Part shown: positions 36,801 through 44,681 of the stretch, in pieces
Layout of the letters: each line of letters begins with the position of its first letter
How positions within the stretch are numbered: position 1 is the stretch's first letter
Assembly: GCA_963791575.1 (NCBI GenBank)
Contig: CAWBSY010000008.1
Coordinates: 1 to 64,000 of the forward strand
DNA length: 64,000 nt
Direction: 5' to 3'
Source of the DNA: JAOAPG01 sp963791575
Lineage (GTDB): Bacteria; Acidobacteriota; Terriglobia; Terriglobales; Acidobacteriaceae
Translations under genes and position numbers: made by a program
The notes under the pieces: model-generated
What the model saw: the letters and a program-made list of their open reading frames with translations, nothing else
What the model was told of the DNA's origin: nothing
Databases searched by the model: none

Positions 36801-37305
36801 GGACGAGAGCATTTCGACTGCCGGCATCATTACAAATTTGCGCGTCCTCAAATCCAAGAAGGGCGACTTTTATGCGCAAGCCGCGCTCGAAGATATGAAT
36901 GGCACTATCGAAATGGTCGTCTTCCCCGAGGCTTATCGCAAACTGCAGGAAAAAGTAAAACTGCAAGTTCCGCTACTGATCCGCGGAGGGGTGCGGGTCG
37001 AAGAAGGCGCGAATCCCAAACTGATGGTGAATGACATTCTTTTACTCGATGATGTCAAAGTGCCTCTGCCGCGTGCATTGCGTGTTCGTATTCTGCTTGA
37101 CTCCGCAGATTCAGCGACCGTTGATAGCTTACACACCCTATTTGCTGAGTCTAAGGGCGAGGCTAAGGTATTATTTGACGTCGAACGCAAGGACGATTTC
37201 ATGGTGGTGATGGAAGCGGAAGGCTATAATGTGCTACCAGACCGGAATTTCATCACGCGAGTCGAGCAATTATGTGGCCGTGGCGCGGTGAGAATTATCA
37301 ACTGA
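33821..37305 (+). CDS. dnaE: DNA polymerase III alpha subunit (two frameshifts)
   Basis: The replicative polymerase. Three frames join into about 1161 residues, the normal DnaE length. The PHP domain begins FVHLHLHTDYSMLDGACDVE. The second frame (about 34203 on) continues AEHSKGLIGLSGCLKGEVAE, the palm and fingers (GRGSAAGSLVSYALAITDID, and MPDIDIDFCMNRRGEVIDYV with the catalytic aspartates), and FVDGAVKSGHPGKKVEKIFD. The third frame (from about 36615) carries TRQTEKLPEIPDWDEHTRLA, ITGHPLDKY and the OB-fold and C-terminal tail. The breaks look like single extra bases at about 34202 (CTCaGCGG) and 36615 (GTTcACT). The gene is essential, so sequence error is likelier than decay. dnaE next to accA is a common order. 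Confidence 0.93.
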
Positions 37306-37462
37306 AATCTGCTGGATGGTAGCTTTTATTCACAGAGGTGCGAGTGCGAAGGCAACCGTGGCTCCAGCCACAGTCGATGCCGCACTAGTGTTAACCGGCG
37401 CCGACTTCCTTGTCTCAATGGTGGAAGCGCGACGGATCTCAAGGAATGGTGACGGCAATCGG

Positions 37463-38419
37463 ATGGAATTGGGACCGAAAGCACAGCAGGAGCTGGAAAA
37501 AATTGAACGCCAAATCGTAAAGCTGCAATCCGTCAACGGCCAGGACGAGGATGCGCGGCGTCAGATCAAAGAGCTACATGATCGCATTCAGGCATTGCGC
37601 GAACAAGCGCCTCCTCCGCGCCCTGCGTGGGTAAAAACTGAACTGGCGCGACATCCCCAACGCCCCTATACGCTCGACTACATCGAGCGTATTTTTACGG
37701 ATTGGAGTGAGATTCACGGAGACCGCGGATTCCGCGACGATCCCGCCATTATCTGCGGAATGGCTCGCTTTCACGGGACGGAAGTCATTGTCATCGGACA
37801 ACAAAAAGGCCGCGACGCAAAGCAGCGAGTTTACCGGAACTTCGGCATGCCGCATCCGGAAGGTTATCGCAAGGCATTGCGCGTGATGCAGATCGCAGAG
37901 AAATTTGGCCGTCCCATCTTTACTTTTGTGGACACGGACGGTGCCTATCCAGGGTTGGACGCCGAGGAACGCGGACAAGGGGAAGCCATTGCACGTAATC
38001 TTCGCGAGATGGCACGTCTCAAAGTACCGATTGTCGCAACTGTTATTGGTGTTGGCGGCAGCGGGGGTGCATTAGCCGTCGCGGTCGCGGATCGCGTTTT
38101 GATGATGGAAAATTCTGTGTACTCCGTGATTTCACCCGAGGGCTGTGCGTCCATCATGTGGCGTGATGCCAGTAAAAAAGAACTTGCGGCTGAAGCCATG
38201 CGAATCACCGCGAAAGATGTTTTAGAGCTGGGATGTATCGATAGTATCGTTCCCGAACCTCCAGGCGGAGCCCATACCGATCACGACGCGGCAGCGTCCT
38301 TGCTCGATGCTTCCTTGCAAAAACACCTTAACGACCTTAGCAAGATCCCGGTAGTGGAACTAGTTGCATTACGGTACGACAAGTTCCGTAAAATGGCGCA
38401 TTATTTTGTTCAGGTGTAA
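37463..38419 (+). CDS. accA: Acetyl-CoA carboxylase carboxyltransferase subunit alpha
   Basis: 318 residues from ATG 37463, matching the usual AccA length of 315-320. With AccD it transfers carboxyl from biotin to acetyl-CoA for fatty acid synthesis. Landmarks are an N-terminal coiled segment (ELEKIERQIVKLQ), RPYTLDYIERIFTDWSEIHG, GDRGFRDDPAIICGMARF, VIGQQKGRD, NFGMPHPEGYRKALRVMQIA, TFVDTDGAYPGLDAEERGQG and SVISPEGCASIMWRDA. Longer in-frame starts (37316, 37418) add residues not found in the family. It follows dnaE. Confidence 0.93.
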   Translation: MELGPKAQQELEKIERQIVKLQSVNGQDEDARRQIKELHDRIQALREQAPPPRPAWVKTELARHPQRPYTLDYIERIFTDWSEIHGDRGFRDDPAIICGMARFHGTEVIVIGQQKGRDAKQRVYRNFGMPHPEGYRKALRVMQIAEKFGRPIFTFVDTDGAYPGLDAEERGQGEAIARNLREMARLKVPIVATVIGVGGSGGALAVAVADRVLMMENSVYSVISPEGCASIMWRDASKKELAAEAMRITAKDVLELGCIDSIVPEPPGGAHTDHDAAASLLDASLQKHLNDLSKIPVVELVALRYDKFRKMAHYFVQV

Positions 38420-38563
38420 CCCTTCCTGATCATCACAAGTGAGTTGTTTTCGTCGGATATAGTCAGTGAAGAATATTGCCGGCTGGCAATGATTTACCCT
38501 TAGGTATCCAACTGCATCACTAGCAACTCTTCTTTGAATTCCCAATTTAACCTGTCATTTGCC

Positions 38564-38569
38564 GTATAA
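38564..38569 (+). promoter_or_regulatory. -10 box for korAB
   Basis: TATAAT lies about 75 bases before the korA ATG in the only substantial gap (225 bases) between accA and korA. The region 17 bases upstream (CCAATT) is a poor -35, so an activator or an extended element would be needed. Confidence 0.4.
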
Positions 38570-38644
38570 TTAAGGGTTTTCACCTTCTAGTTTTTGCGTC
38601 CCCGGCGGACCAATTCGCTCTAATAAGTCTAGGAAGGATTGTTA

Positions 38645-40483
38645 ATGGGCACTACGGATGTCGCGCTCCACGAATCACGAGCGCAAGCGGGGTTGAAACC
38701 CATCGTCAACAACATGTCCATACAAGTTGGGACGGTGAATGGCAGCGGGTCGCAGAGTTCGAATACCGTCCTTCTACGCACGATATTCCAGATGGGCGTG
38801 CCAGTTTCCGGCAAGAATTTATTTCCATCAAATATTGCCGGCCTGCCAACTTGGTACACGATTCGCGCGAGCAAGCACGGATACGTTGCTCGCAAAAAAG
38901 AAATCGACTTTTTGGTTGCAATGAATCCTGAGACTGCTCAGGATGACGTGAAGTCGCTCGCGTCTGGAGCAGCTGTGCTCTATGACGAACCGTTAAATCT
39001 GAGTTCTCTTCGTGATGATCTCGTCTTCTACGCGGTCCCATACGACAAGCTCGTTGCTCCCGTGTGTCCGGAGGCCAAACTTCGGAAGCTCGTCAAGAAC
39101 ATGATTTATGTGGGCGTCGTCGCCAAGTTGCTGGAACTTGACATGACTGAGGTGGAGACGGCAATCCGGCGCCAATTTTCGAAAAAAGTGAAGGCAGCAA
39201 ATTTGAACATGGCGGCCGTACAAGCCGGATACGATTACGCAAAGAGCAGCCTGACTAAGCGCGATCCCTTCGTGATCGAGCGCATGGATGAGACCAAGGG
39301 CAAGATTATTATCGACGGAAATTCAGCAGCCGCATTGGGATGTATGTTCGCCGGTGTGACATTCGTGAGTTGGTATCCGATAACTCCGTCTTCATCTCTG
39401 CCCGAAAATATTATCGAATATTTCAAACGCTTCCGTATCGGACCGGACGGAAAAGCAACTTTCGCCATCATTCAAGCAGAAGATGAGTTGGCGGCAGTGG
39501 GGATGGTGCTCGGTGCGGGATGGGCAGGCGCACGATCAATGACGGCGACCTCTGGCCCGGGCATTTCGTTGATGGGCGAGTTCGCAGGATTGGCTTATTA
39601 CGCGGAGATTCCCGGCGTGATTTGGGACATTCAGCGCGTTGGGCCGTCAACCGGTTTGCCAACGCGAACCTCACAAGGCGACATCCTTTCGACCGCTTTC
39701 TTATCACACGGAGATACTAAGCACATCTTGTTGCTCCCGTGTTCCCCGCAAGAGTGCTACACAATGGCTGCAGAAGCCTTTGATTTGGCTGAGCAATTTC
39801 AAACTCTCGTCTTTGTGATGTCTGACCTGGATCTCGGGATGAACAACTGGATGTCCGAGCCCTTTGATTATCCAGAGAAGCCACTCAATCGGGGCAAGGT
39901 GCTCAGCAAGGAAGATTTGAACCGGCTGGGAGGATTCGCTCGCTACAAAGACGTGGATGGCGATGGCATAGGCTATCGCACATTACCGGGAACGGACCAT
40001 CCAGCAGCTTCATACTTTACTCGCGGAAGTGGTCACAACGAGAAGGCGCAGTACAGCGAACGGGCTGACGATTTCGAAAAAAACATGGAGCGGTTGAATC
40101 GCAAATTCGAGACGGCGCGGTCCTTTGTTCCACGGCCTGAGGTGGTCTCAAGTGGCAAATCCAAAATTGGGATCATCGCATACGGCACTTCACACTGGGC
40201 CTTGACCGAAAGCCGCGATCAGCTTCGCGACGAGTACAACATCGACACTGATTATCTACGGCTTCGCGCATTTCCGTTCACGCGAGAAGTTCATGAATTT
40301 GTCAAACAGCATGATCGCGTCTACGTAGTCGAACAGAACCGGGATGCTCAGATGCTGAGCTTACTCAAACTCGATTTGGAAGCTGCATTGGTTCCGCGGC
40401 TCCGGAGCATAGCGCATATCCATGGGTTGCCGCTCGATGCCCGGTCGATTACCGACGAACTCATGACGATGGAAGGCAAATAA
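38645..40483 (+). CDS. korA: 2-oxoacid:ferredoxin oxidoreductase, fused gamma-alpha subunit
   Basis: 612-residue subunit of a KorAB-type enzyme that oxidatively decarboxylates 2-oxoglutarate (or related 2-oxoacids) to the CoA ester with ferredoxin as acceptor. The N-terminal gamma-type domain (about 22-190) includes NTVLLRTIFQMGVPVSGKNL and FLVAMNPETAQDDVKSL. The alpha domain (about 215-430) includes IDGNSAAALGCMFAGVTFVS, WYPITPSSSLPENI, AEDELAAVGMVLGAGWAGAR and TATSGPGISLMGE. A C-terminal domain contains YGTSHWALTESRDQL and VVEQNRDAQM. AGGAAGGA lies 7 bases before ATG 38645. korB starts 1 base after its stop. Confidence 0.9.
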   Translation: MGTTDVALHESRAQAGLKPIVNNMSIQVGTVNGSGSQSSNTVLLRTIFQMGVPVSGKNLFPSNIAGLPTWYTIRASKHGYVARKKEIDFLVAMNPETAQDDVKSLASGAAVLYDEPLNLSSLRDDLVFYAVPYDKLVAPVCPEAKLRKLVKNMIYVGVVAKLLELDMTEVETAIRRQFSKKVKAANLNMAAVQAGYDYAKSSLTKRDPFVIERMDETKGKIIIDGNSAAALGCMFAGVTFVSWYPITPSSSLPENIIEYFKRFRIGPDGKATFAIIQAEDELAAVGMVLGAGWAGARSMTATSGPGISLMGEFAGLAYYAEIPGVIWDIQRVGPSTGLPTRTSQGDILSTAFLSHGDTKHILLLPCSPQECYTMAAEAFDLAEQFQTLVFVMSDLDLGMNNWMSEPFDYPEKPLNRGKVLSKEDLNRLGGFARYKDVDGDGIGYRTLPGTDHPAASYFTRGSGHNEKAQYSERADDFEKNMERLNRKFETARSFVPRPEVVSSGKSKIGIIAYGTSHWALTESRDQLRDEYNIDTDYLRLRAFPFTREVHEFVKQHDRVYVVEQNRDAQMLSLLKLDLEAALVPRLRSIAHIHGLPLDARSITDELMTMEGK

Positions 40484-40484
40484 C

Positions 40485-41537
40485 ATGGTCACCACTACTG
40501 CACCACCTCCTGCTCCTACTCCGAAGACGAATCGAATCGGACTTCAAGTGCTCGATTATCGAGGCGGTAAGACCACGCTGTGTGCAGGATGCGGTCACAA
40601 CGCCATCTCAGAACGTATTGTCGAAGCCATGTATGAGATGGGCGTGCAACCTGAGCGCCTGTTAAAGCTGAGTGGAATCGGCTGCTCCTCGAAGAGTCCT
40701 GCGTACTTCATGAACCGTTCCCATAGCTTCAACTCCGTGCATGGCCGCATGCCATCAGTTGCCACAGGCGCTGTGCTGGCGAATCGCGGCATGCTCGCTT
40801 TGGGCGTCAGCGGAGATGGCGATACCGCTTCGATTGGTGTCGGGCAATTTATCCACTTGATGCGGCGCAATCTGCCTCTTATCTACATCATTGAAGACAA
40901 CGGCGTGTATGGGCTGACTAAGGGCCAGTTCTCGGCCACTGCGGATCTAGGCTCGAAGCTCAAGACGGGAGTAATTAACGACCTCCCGCCAATTGATACC
41001 TGTGCGATGGCGATTACTCTAGGAGCAACGTTTGTTGGGCGTTCGTTCTCCGGTGACAAGCGACAGCTACAAAGCATGCTTAAGGCTGCCATCGCGCATC
41101 GCGGAACTGTCATGCTGGATGTGGTTTCACCTTGTGTTACGTTCAACGATCACGAAGGTTCGACTAAGTCCTACAAATATATGAAAGATCATGATGAGCC
41201 GATACAGGACATCAACTTCGTGCCCGCCTTCGAGGACATTTCTGTCGAGTACGACGAAGGGACAACGGTCGAAGTGACGATGCATGATGGCTCGCGGCTC
41301 CGCTTGCGCAAACTTGAGGAAGATTACGATCCTACCAACCGAATCAAATCGATTACCCGTCTGCATGAGGCACACGACAATGGCGAAGTTCTGACCGGCG
41401 TCTTGTATGTGAATACGCAGGCCCCGAGCTTCGTCGACATGCTTAATTTGACCGATGATCCGCTGGCGACTTTACCGGAATCGGTTGTACGGCCGGGCAG
41501 GGAAGTCCTCAGTCAAGTAATGGAAGAGCTGCGGTAA
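40485..41537 (+). CDS. korB: 2-oxoacid:ferredoxin oxidoreductase, beta subunit
   Basis: 350 residues. Binds thiamine diphosphate and the [4Fe-4S] cluster. LCAGCGHNAI carries the first Cys pair, LSGIGCSSKSPAYF a further Cys, and GVSGDGDTASIGVGQFIHLM with EDNGVYGLTKGQFS is the GDG-N cofactor motif. VVSPCVTFND supplies a late Cys. Pairs with korA, from which it is separated by one base. The absence of separate gamma and delta genes is normal for the two-gene Kor type. Specificity for 2-oxoglutarate over pyruvate is likely from the family but not proven here. Confidence 0.9.
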   Translation: MVTTTAPPPAPTPKTNRIGLQVLDYRGGKTTLCAGCGHNAISERIVEAMYEMGVQPERLLKLSGIGCSSKSPAYFMNRSHSFNSVHGRMPSVATGAVLANRGMLALGVSGDGDTASIGVGQFIHLMRRNLPLIYIIEDNGVYGLTKGQFSATADLGSKLKTGVINDLPPIDTCAMAITLGATFVGRSFSGDKRQLQSMLKAAIAHRGTVMLDVVSPCVTFNDHEGSTKSYKYMKDHDEPIQDINFVPAFEDISVEYDEGTTVEVTMHDGSRLRLRKLEEDYDPTNRIKSITRLHEAHDNGEVLTGVLYVNTQAPSFVDMLNLTDDPLATLPESVVRPGREVLSQVMEELR

Positions 41538-41587
41538 CTGGCGGAAGTCTCGCGCAAAATCTCAAACCGTTCGGAGTGCGAAATTTA

Positions 41588-41941
41588 ATGGCAGACGACT
41601 ACAGCTTTCGGGCCTACGACAGCGAAGTTTCGCATTTGGCGACGTATCCACAAGTTGGCGAGAATCCCATTTATCCCGCTCTTGGCTTGGTTGGTGAAGC
41701 TGGGGAGGTCGCGGAAAAGGTCAAGAAGCTATGGCGAAATGACTTGAAGACGCGCGGAGCGGATTATTCTCCAGAGCAGCGCACCGAGATCGTAAAAGAG
41801 TTAGGCGACGTGCTCTGGTATATCGCGGCCTTGGCGCGGGAAGTCGGTAGCAATATCGAGGAAGTTGCCAAAACAAACAGCGCGAAGCTCAATAGTCGTG
41901 GGAAACGCGGCGTCATCAACAGTGCGGGAGACAATCGATAG
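41588..41941 (+). CDS. MazG-like nucleotide pyrophosphohydrolase
   Basis: 117 residues. Small all-alpha NTP-pyrophosphatase domain with the metal-binding pattern LGLVGEAGEVAEKVKKLWRN and VKELGDVLWYIAALAREVGS (E-x-x-E and E-x-x-D). Such proteins hydrolyse non-canonical or excess nucleotides. I start at ATG 41588, with GGAG 11 bases upstream; GTG 41576 is an alternative. It lies 50 bases after korB and may be co-transcribed. Confidence 0.85.
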   Translation: MADDYSFRAYDSEVSHLATYPQVGENPIYPALGLVGEAGEVAEKVKKLWRNDLKTRGADYSPEQRTEIVKELGDVLWYIAALAREVGSNIEEVAKTNSAKLNSRGKRGVINSAGDNR

Positions 41942-41951
41942 CGCCCCGGAG

Positions 41952-42176
41952 TTAATTCCTCTTTTTCACTTCCGGTTCGCCGCTGTGCTCCGGATTTTCT
42001 CCCGGCTCCGGGAAGTCCGTATCTGAAGACTTCAACAACGAATCCTGATCGCGGTGGCCCAATTGGCCTTCTTCAGACATGTTGCCGCCATGATTCTGGC
42101 TATCCTGTTCGACGGCGCCCTTCCCGCCATCCTGATCTTCTTGGTTCTGTTTTGCAAAACGTTTCGTTCCAGCCAT
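41952..42176 (-). CDS. Small hydrophilic protein, unknown
   Basis: 74 residues, very rich in Gln, Glu, Asp, Gly and His with no hydrophobic core (EDQDGGKGAVEQDSQNHGGN, TDFPEPGENPEHSGEPEVKK), so probably disordered. AAGGAGA lies 7 bases before ATG 42176, a strong ribosome site, which sets the start against a longer open frame to 42278. It is divergent from the His-rich gene at 42300. The composition resembles small stress-related hydrophilic proteins, but I recognise no family. Confidence 0.65.
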   Translation of the reverse strand: MAGTKRFAKQNQEDQDGGKGAVEQDSQNHGGNMSEEGQLGHRDQDSLLKSSDTDFPEPGENPEHSGEPEVKKRN

Positions 42177-42299
42177 GGCAATCTCCTTAGATATGGGAAT
42201 CACGCGAATCACCAGCTTACGATAAAACCTATTGGTGTAAGGCGTGGCTAAGCTGTATACAAGAGAGGAAAATCCCATACGGGAAATACTGGAGAAGTT

Positions 42300-42497
42300 A
42301 TGAAACGTCTGTTGCTAATTGTTCTCTCTACACTGTTCTTAAGCTTGAGCGCGTGGGCGCAGGCAGGAAACGCGACCCAAACAGAGTCATCGCATACAAC
42401 AAATCGGCGTACCCACCGTGCACATTATCGGACGGCCGCTCATCATCGTGCACACCGGCATCATGCGAAGCGTCATCGTCACCATGGATCTGTCTAG
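42300..42497 (+). CDS. Small exported histidine-rich protein
   Basis: 65 residues: a signal peptide (MKRLLLIVLSTLFLSLSAWA) and a mature part of about 45 residues with some twelve His plus many Arg (RTHRAHYRTAAHHRAHRHHA, then KRHRHHGSV). GGAG lies 5 bases before the ATG. The composition suggests periplasmic metal or polyanion binding. It faces the end of cpoB, 62 bases away. Confidence 0.65.
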   Translation: MKRLLLIVLSTLFLSLSAWAQAGNATQTESSHTTNRRTHRAHYRTAAHHRAHRHHAKRHRHHGSV

Positions 42498-42559
42498 CCG
42501 GGCGGTTTAGCGAAATCAAAACTGAAACCACCCAAACGGATCCGTTTCAACGTCAGCAA

Positions 42560-43444
42560 CTACTGAGCTGCTTTCCGCGCTGTGGTGGTCGTAGCCACTC
42601 CCATCTTGTGCAAGCGTTCTTTGGCTTGCAATGCCTCGTTTGATCGCGGATAACGTTGAACGACATGCCTGAGCGCTGTAACTCCCTCGTCTTTTTGCCC
42701 GAGTTCAACTAAGGCGAATCCCTTCTTCAATTCCGCTGCTGCAGCTTTGTTGCCGTCGGGGAATGACTGCAAAACCTGATCGTAATTTTTCACCGCCGCT
42801 TGGTAGTTTCCCTGTCTGTAAGCAAGTTCGGCCAAATAAAAATATGCATTTCCCGCGAGATCTGTATTCGGATAGAACTTGATGTAGTCAGAAAATTCCT
42901 GCGTAGCCAAGTCGCCATTGCCAGCGTTGTAATCGCGTAACCCATTGTTATACAGAACGTCTGGCGGAGGAGCTTGCGCCGACAATGGTTGGCTACCAGG
43001 TTGTCCTGTTCCGGGCGCTTGGCCCGCCGCGCTCGCTTGCTGTGAACTCAGATTCTGTTGTGCGGCCTGCATGTCTTCCAGTTGCTTGCTAACTTTTCCC
43101 AGACGAGCTTTCAACTCATCGAGGCTGTCATTCAACGTCTGAATCTGGCCAGAAAGCTGATCGACCCGTGTTCCGTCTTCCCCTTGCTGTTTTTGCAGGG
43201 ATGTCTGGAGAGTGCCGATCGAAGCAGCGACTTTGTTCATGCTGTCGGTGTTCTGGTCCATCAGGTTCTTCATCACTCCCATACGCTCATCAAACGACTG
43301 CTGCATCCGAGCCATTTGATCCTGCAAGGCCTGGACTTGCGTCTGGAGCTCGATAATTTCCTTGCTCACGCCCCAAGCGGGCGTGGCCGCGAGCCAGAGG
43401 ACTAATGGGAGAGCCAAAACTGTTGTATAACGCTGAATTTTCAT
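42560..43444 (-). CDS. cpoB: Tol-Pal system protein CpoB (YbgF)
   Basis: 294-residue periplasmic protein that links peptidoglycan synthesis with the Tol-Pal machine. It has a signal peptide (MKIQRYTTVLALPLVLWLAA), a long coiled coil (EIIELQTQVQALQDQMARMQ through LKARLGKVSKQLEDMQAAQQ), a Gln/Ala/Pro linker, and three TPR repeats (YNNGLRDYNAGNGDLATQEF, YFYLAELAYRQGNYQAAVKN, KKGFALVELGQKDEGVTALR). ATG 43444 is chosen because upstream in-frame codons to 43591 would bury the signal. It is separated from pal by a small opposite-strand gene and a terminator, so it has its own promoter. Confidence 0.9.
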   Translation of the reverse strand: MKIQRYTTVLALPLVLWLAATPAWGVSKEIIELQTQVQALQDQMARMQQSFDERMGVMKNLMDQNTDSMNKVAASIGTLQTSLQKQQGEDGTRVDQLSGQIQTLNDSLDELKARLGKVSKQLEDMQAAQQNLSSQQASAAGQAPGTGQPGSQPLSAQAPPPDVLYNNGLRDYNAGNGDLATQEFSDYIKFYPNTDLAGNAYFYLAELAYRQGNYQAAVKNYDQVLQSFPDGNKAAAAELKKGFALVELGQKDEGVTALRHVVQRYPRSNEALQAKERLHKMGVATTTTARKAAQ

Positions 43445-43611
43445 AGGGTATCCGGTAACTATTCGCATTATAGATGCGAAATGTGAGCTGAACGTAAGCT
43501 GCAGGTCCACGCGGAACGACCGCTCTTCGCAACTAAGCCTCAGGATTTCTACATGCGCGTGTGTATTGATGCAGCTTTGAAAATGTTTCATTGTTTAATC
43601 AGGAGCATGAA

Positions 43612-43740
43612 ATGGCGCAAAAAGTGAGTTCTGCCACTGCTGTGTACATCACCATAGGTTTTGGCGCTGCAGTCGGCACCGCGCTGATTCTCGCATTGGC
43701 TTGGCATTTCTGGCATTACGGTAGAGCATTCTCGTTCTAA
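43612..43740 (+). CDS. Small single-helix membrane protein inside the tol-pal locus
   Basis: 42 residues with one transmembrane helix (YITIGFGAAVGTALILALAW, about residues 12-31) and an aromatic/basic tail (HFWHYGRAFSF). AGGAG lies 7 bases before ATG 43612, a strong ribosome site. It runs opposite to pal and cpoB, between them. I know no family name. Confidence 0.6.
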   Translation: MAQKVSSATAVYITIGFGAAVGTALILALAWHFWHYGRAFSF

Positions 43741-43763
43741 ATAAGGTTGGGAAACAAAGAACA

Positions 43764-43788
43764 AGGGACGAAGCGAAGCTTCGTCCCT
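43764..43788 (-). terminator. Hairpin terminator after pal
   Basis: AGGGACGAAGC (43764-43774) pairs perfectly with GCTTCGTCCCT (43778-43788), an 11 base-pair stem with a 3-base loop. On the minus strand it is followed by a T-rich run (TTGTTCTTTGTTT), so it mainly ends the pal transcript. It also lies just after the small plus-strand gene. Confidence 0.75.
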
Positions 43789-43798
43789 CGTTGCGCAA

Positions 43799-44533
43799 CT
43801 ACTTCTGGTAAACGAAGTGTCCTACCCGGTTCTGCTGCCAGCATTGTTCGGTTGATTCCGTGCAGAACGGTTTTTCTTTGCCGTAGCTGATGGTTTTCAT
43901 GCTATCGGCGCTGACTCCGCCCTGCGTCAGTGCGCTCTTTACCGCGCCCGCACGGCTGTCGCCGAGAGCGAGGTTGTATTCGGTTGATCCGCGCTCATCG
44001 CAGTGTCCTTCGATCGTGAAGCGGACGCTAGGGTGCTGCTTGAAGAAAGCAACGTCCGCTTGCAATACGGACTGCTGATCGGGCGCGACGTCTGACTTGT
44101 CGTAGCCGAAATAGATGTCCTTCACATTCTGTGAGAACAGCTCTTCCTCAGTCGCTGAAGCTTGCGGCTGAACAGGCGTCGGAGGCGTGCTCACAGTTAC
44201 GCGAGCTGTAGCTTGCTGAGATCCGCCCGCACCCTTTGCAGTCAGGGTGTAGGTTGTGGAATCGGTCGGAGTTACCTGCTGAGATCCGCTGGGTTGGACC
44301 GCTCCAATACCTTCAATGCTCACATCGGTGGCGTTGGTTGTCTGCCATGTGAGAGTAGTGGGTTGTCCTTTGTCAACGGTTTCCGGATTAGCCGTCAACG
44401 AAGCCGTTGGTGCGGCTGGCGGTGGTGGCGGCGGTGGTGGCGGTGGCGCTGTTTTCTTATGGCAAGCGCCTAGGAACATAATGGCGCTCAACGCAAATGC
44501 AAGTGTGATCCCCTTCATTGTCTGCTGCTTCAC
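43799..44533 (-). CDS. pal: Peptidoglycan-associated lipoprotein Pal with extra Ig-like domain
   Basis: 244-residue outer membrane lipoprotein. The signal ends in lipobox FLGAC, followed by ten consecutive prolines. An Ig-like domain (about 40-115, ASLTANPETVDKGQPTTLTW, SGSQQVTPTDSTTYTLTAKG) precedes the OmpA peptidoglycan-binding domain (DIYFGYDKSDVAPDQQSVLQ, TIEGHCDERGSTEYNLALGD, ISYGKEKP). The start is GTG 44533, set by GGGAGG 5-6 bases upstream; ATG 44518 lacks such a site and the frame is open to 44584. Pal binds TolB and anchors the outer membrane to the wall. The inserted domain is an Acidobacteria-type feature. Confidence 0.9.
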   Translation of the reverse strand: MKQQTMKGITLAFALSAIMFLGACHKKTAPPPPPPPPPPAAPTASLTANPETVDKGQPTTLTWQTTNATDVSIEGIGAVQPSGSQQVTPTDSTTYTLTAKGAGGSQQATARVTVSTPPTPVQPQASATEEELFSQNVKDIYFGYDKSDVAPDQQSVLQADVAFFKQHPSVRFTIEGHCDERGSTEYNLALGDSRAGAVKSALTQGGVSADSMKTISYGKEKPFCTESTEQCWQQNRVGHFVYQK

Positions 44534-44681
44534 TGTTTCCTCCCTTGAAGATGACGCGCCATTGGCCTCAACGCGCGAATGCAATTTCGGTCTGATGGAT
44601 ACAGCTCCGCCAGATCCGATTTAAACTCGAAAACCACTTAGCAAATATGTTTGACGAAAACTTGTTGGCGCAACTCGCCAA

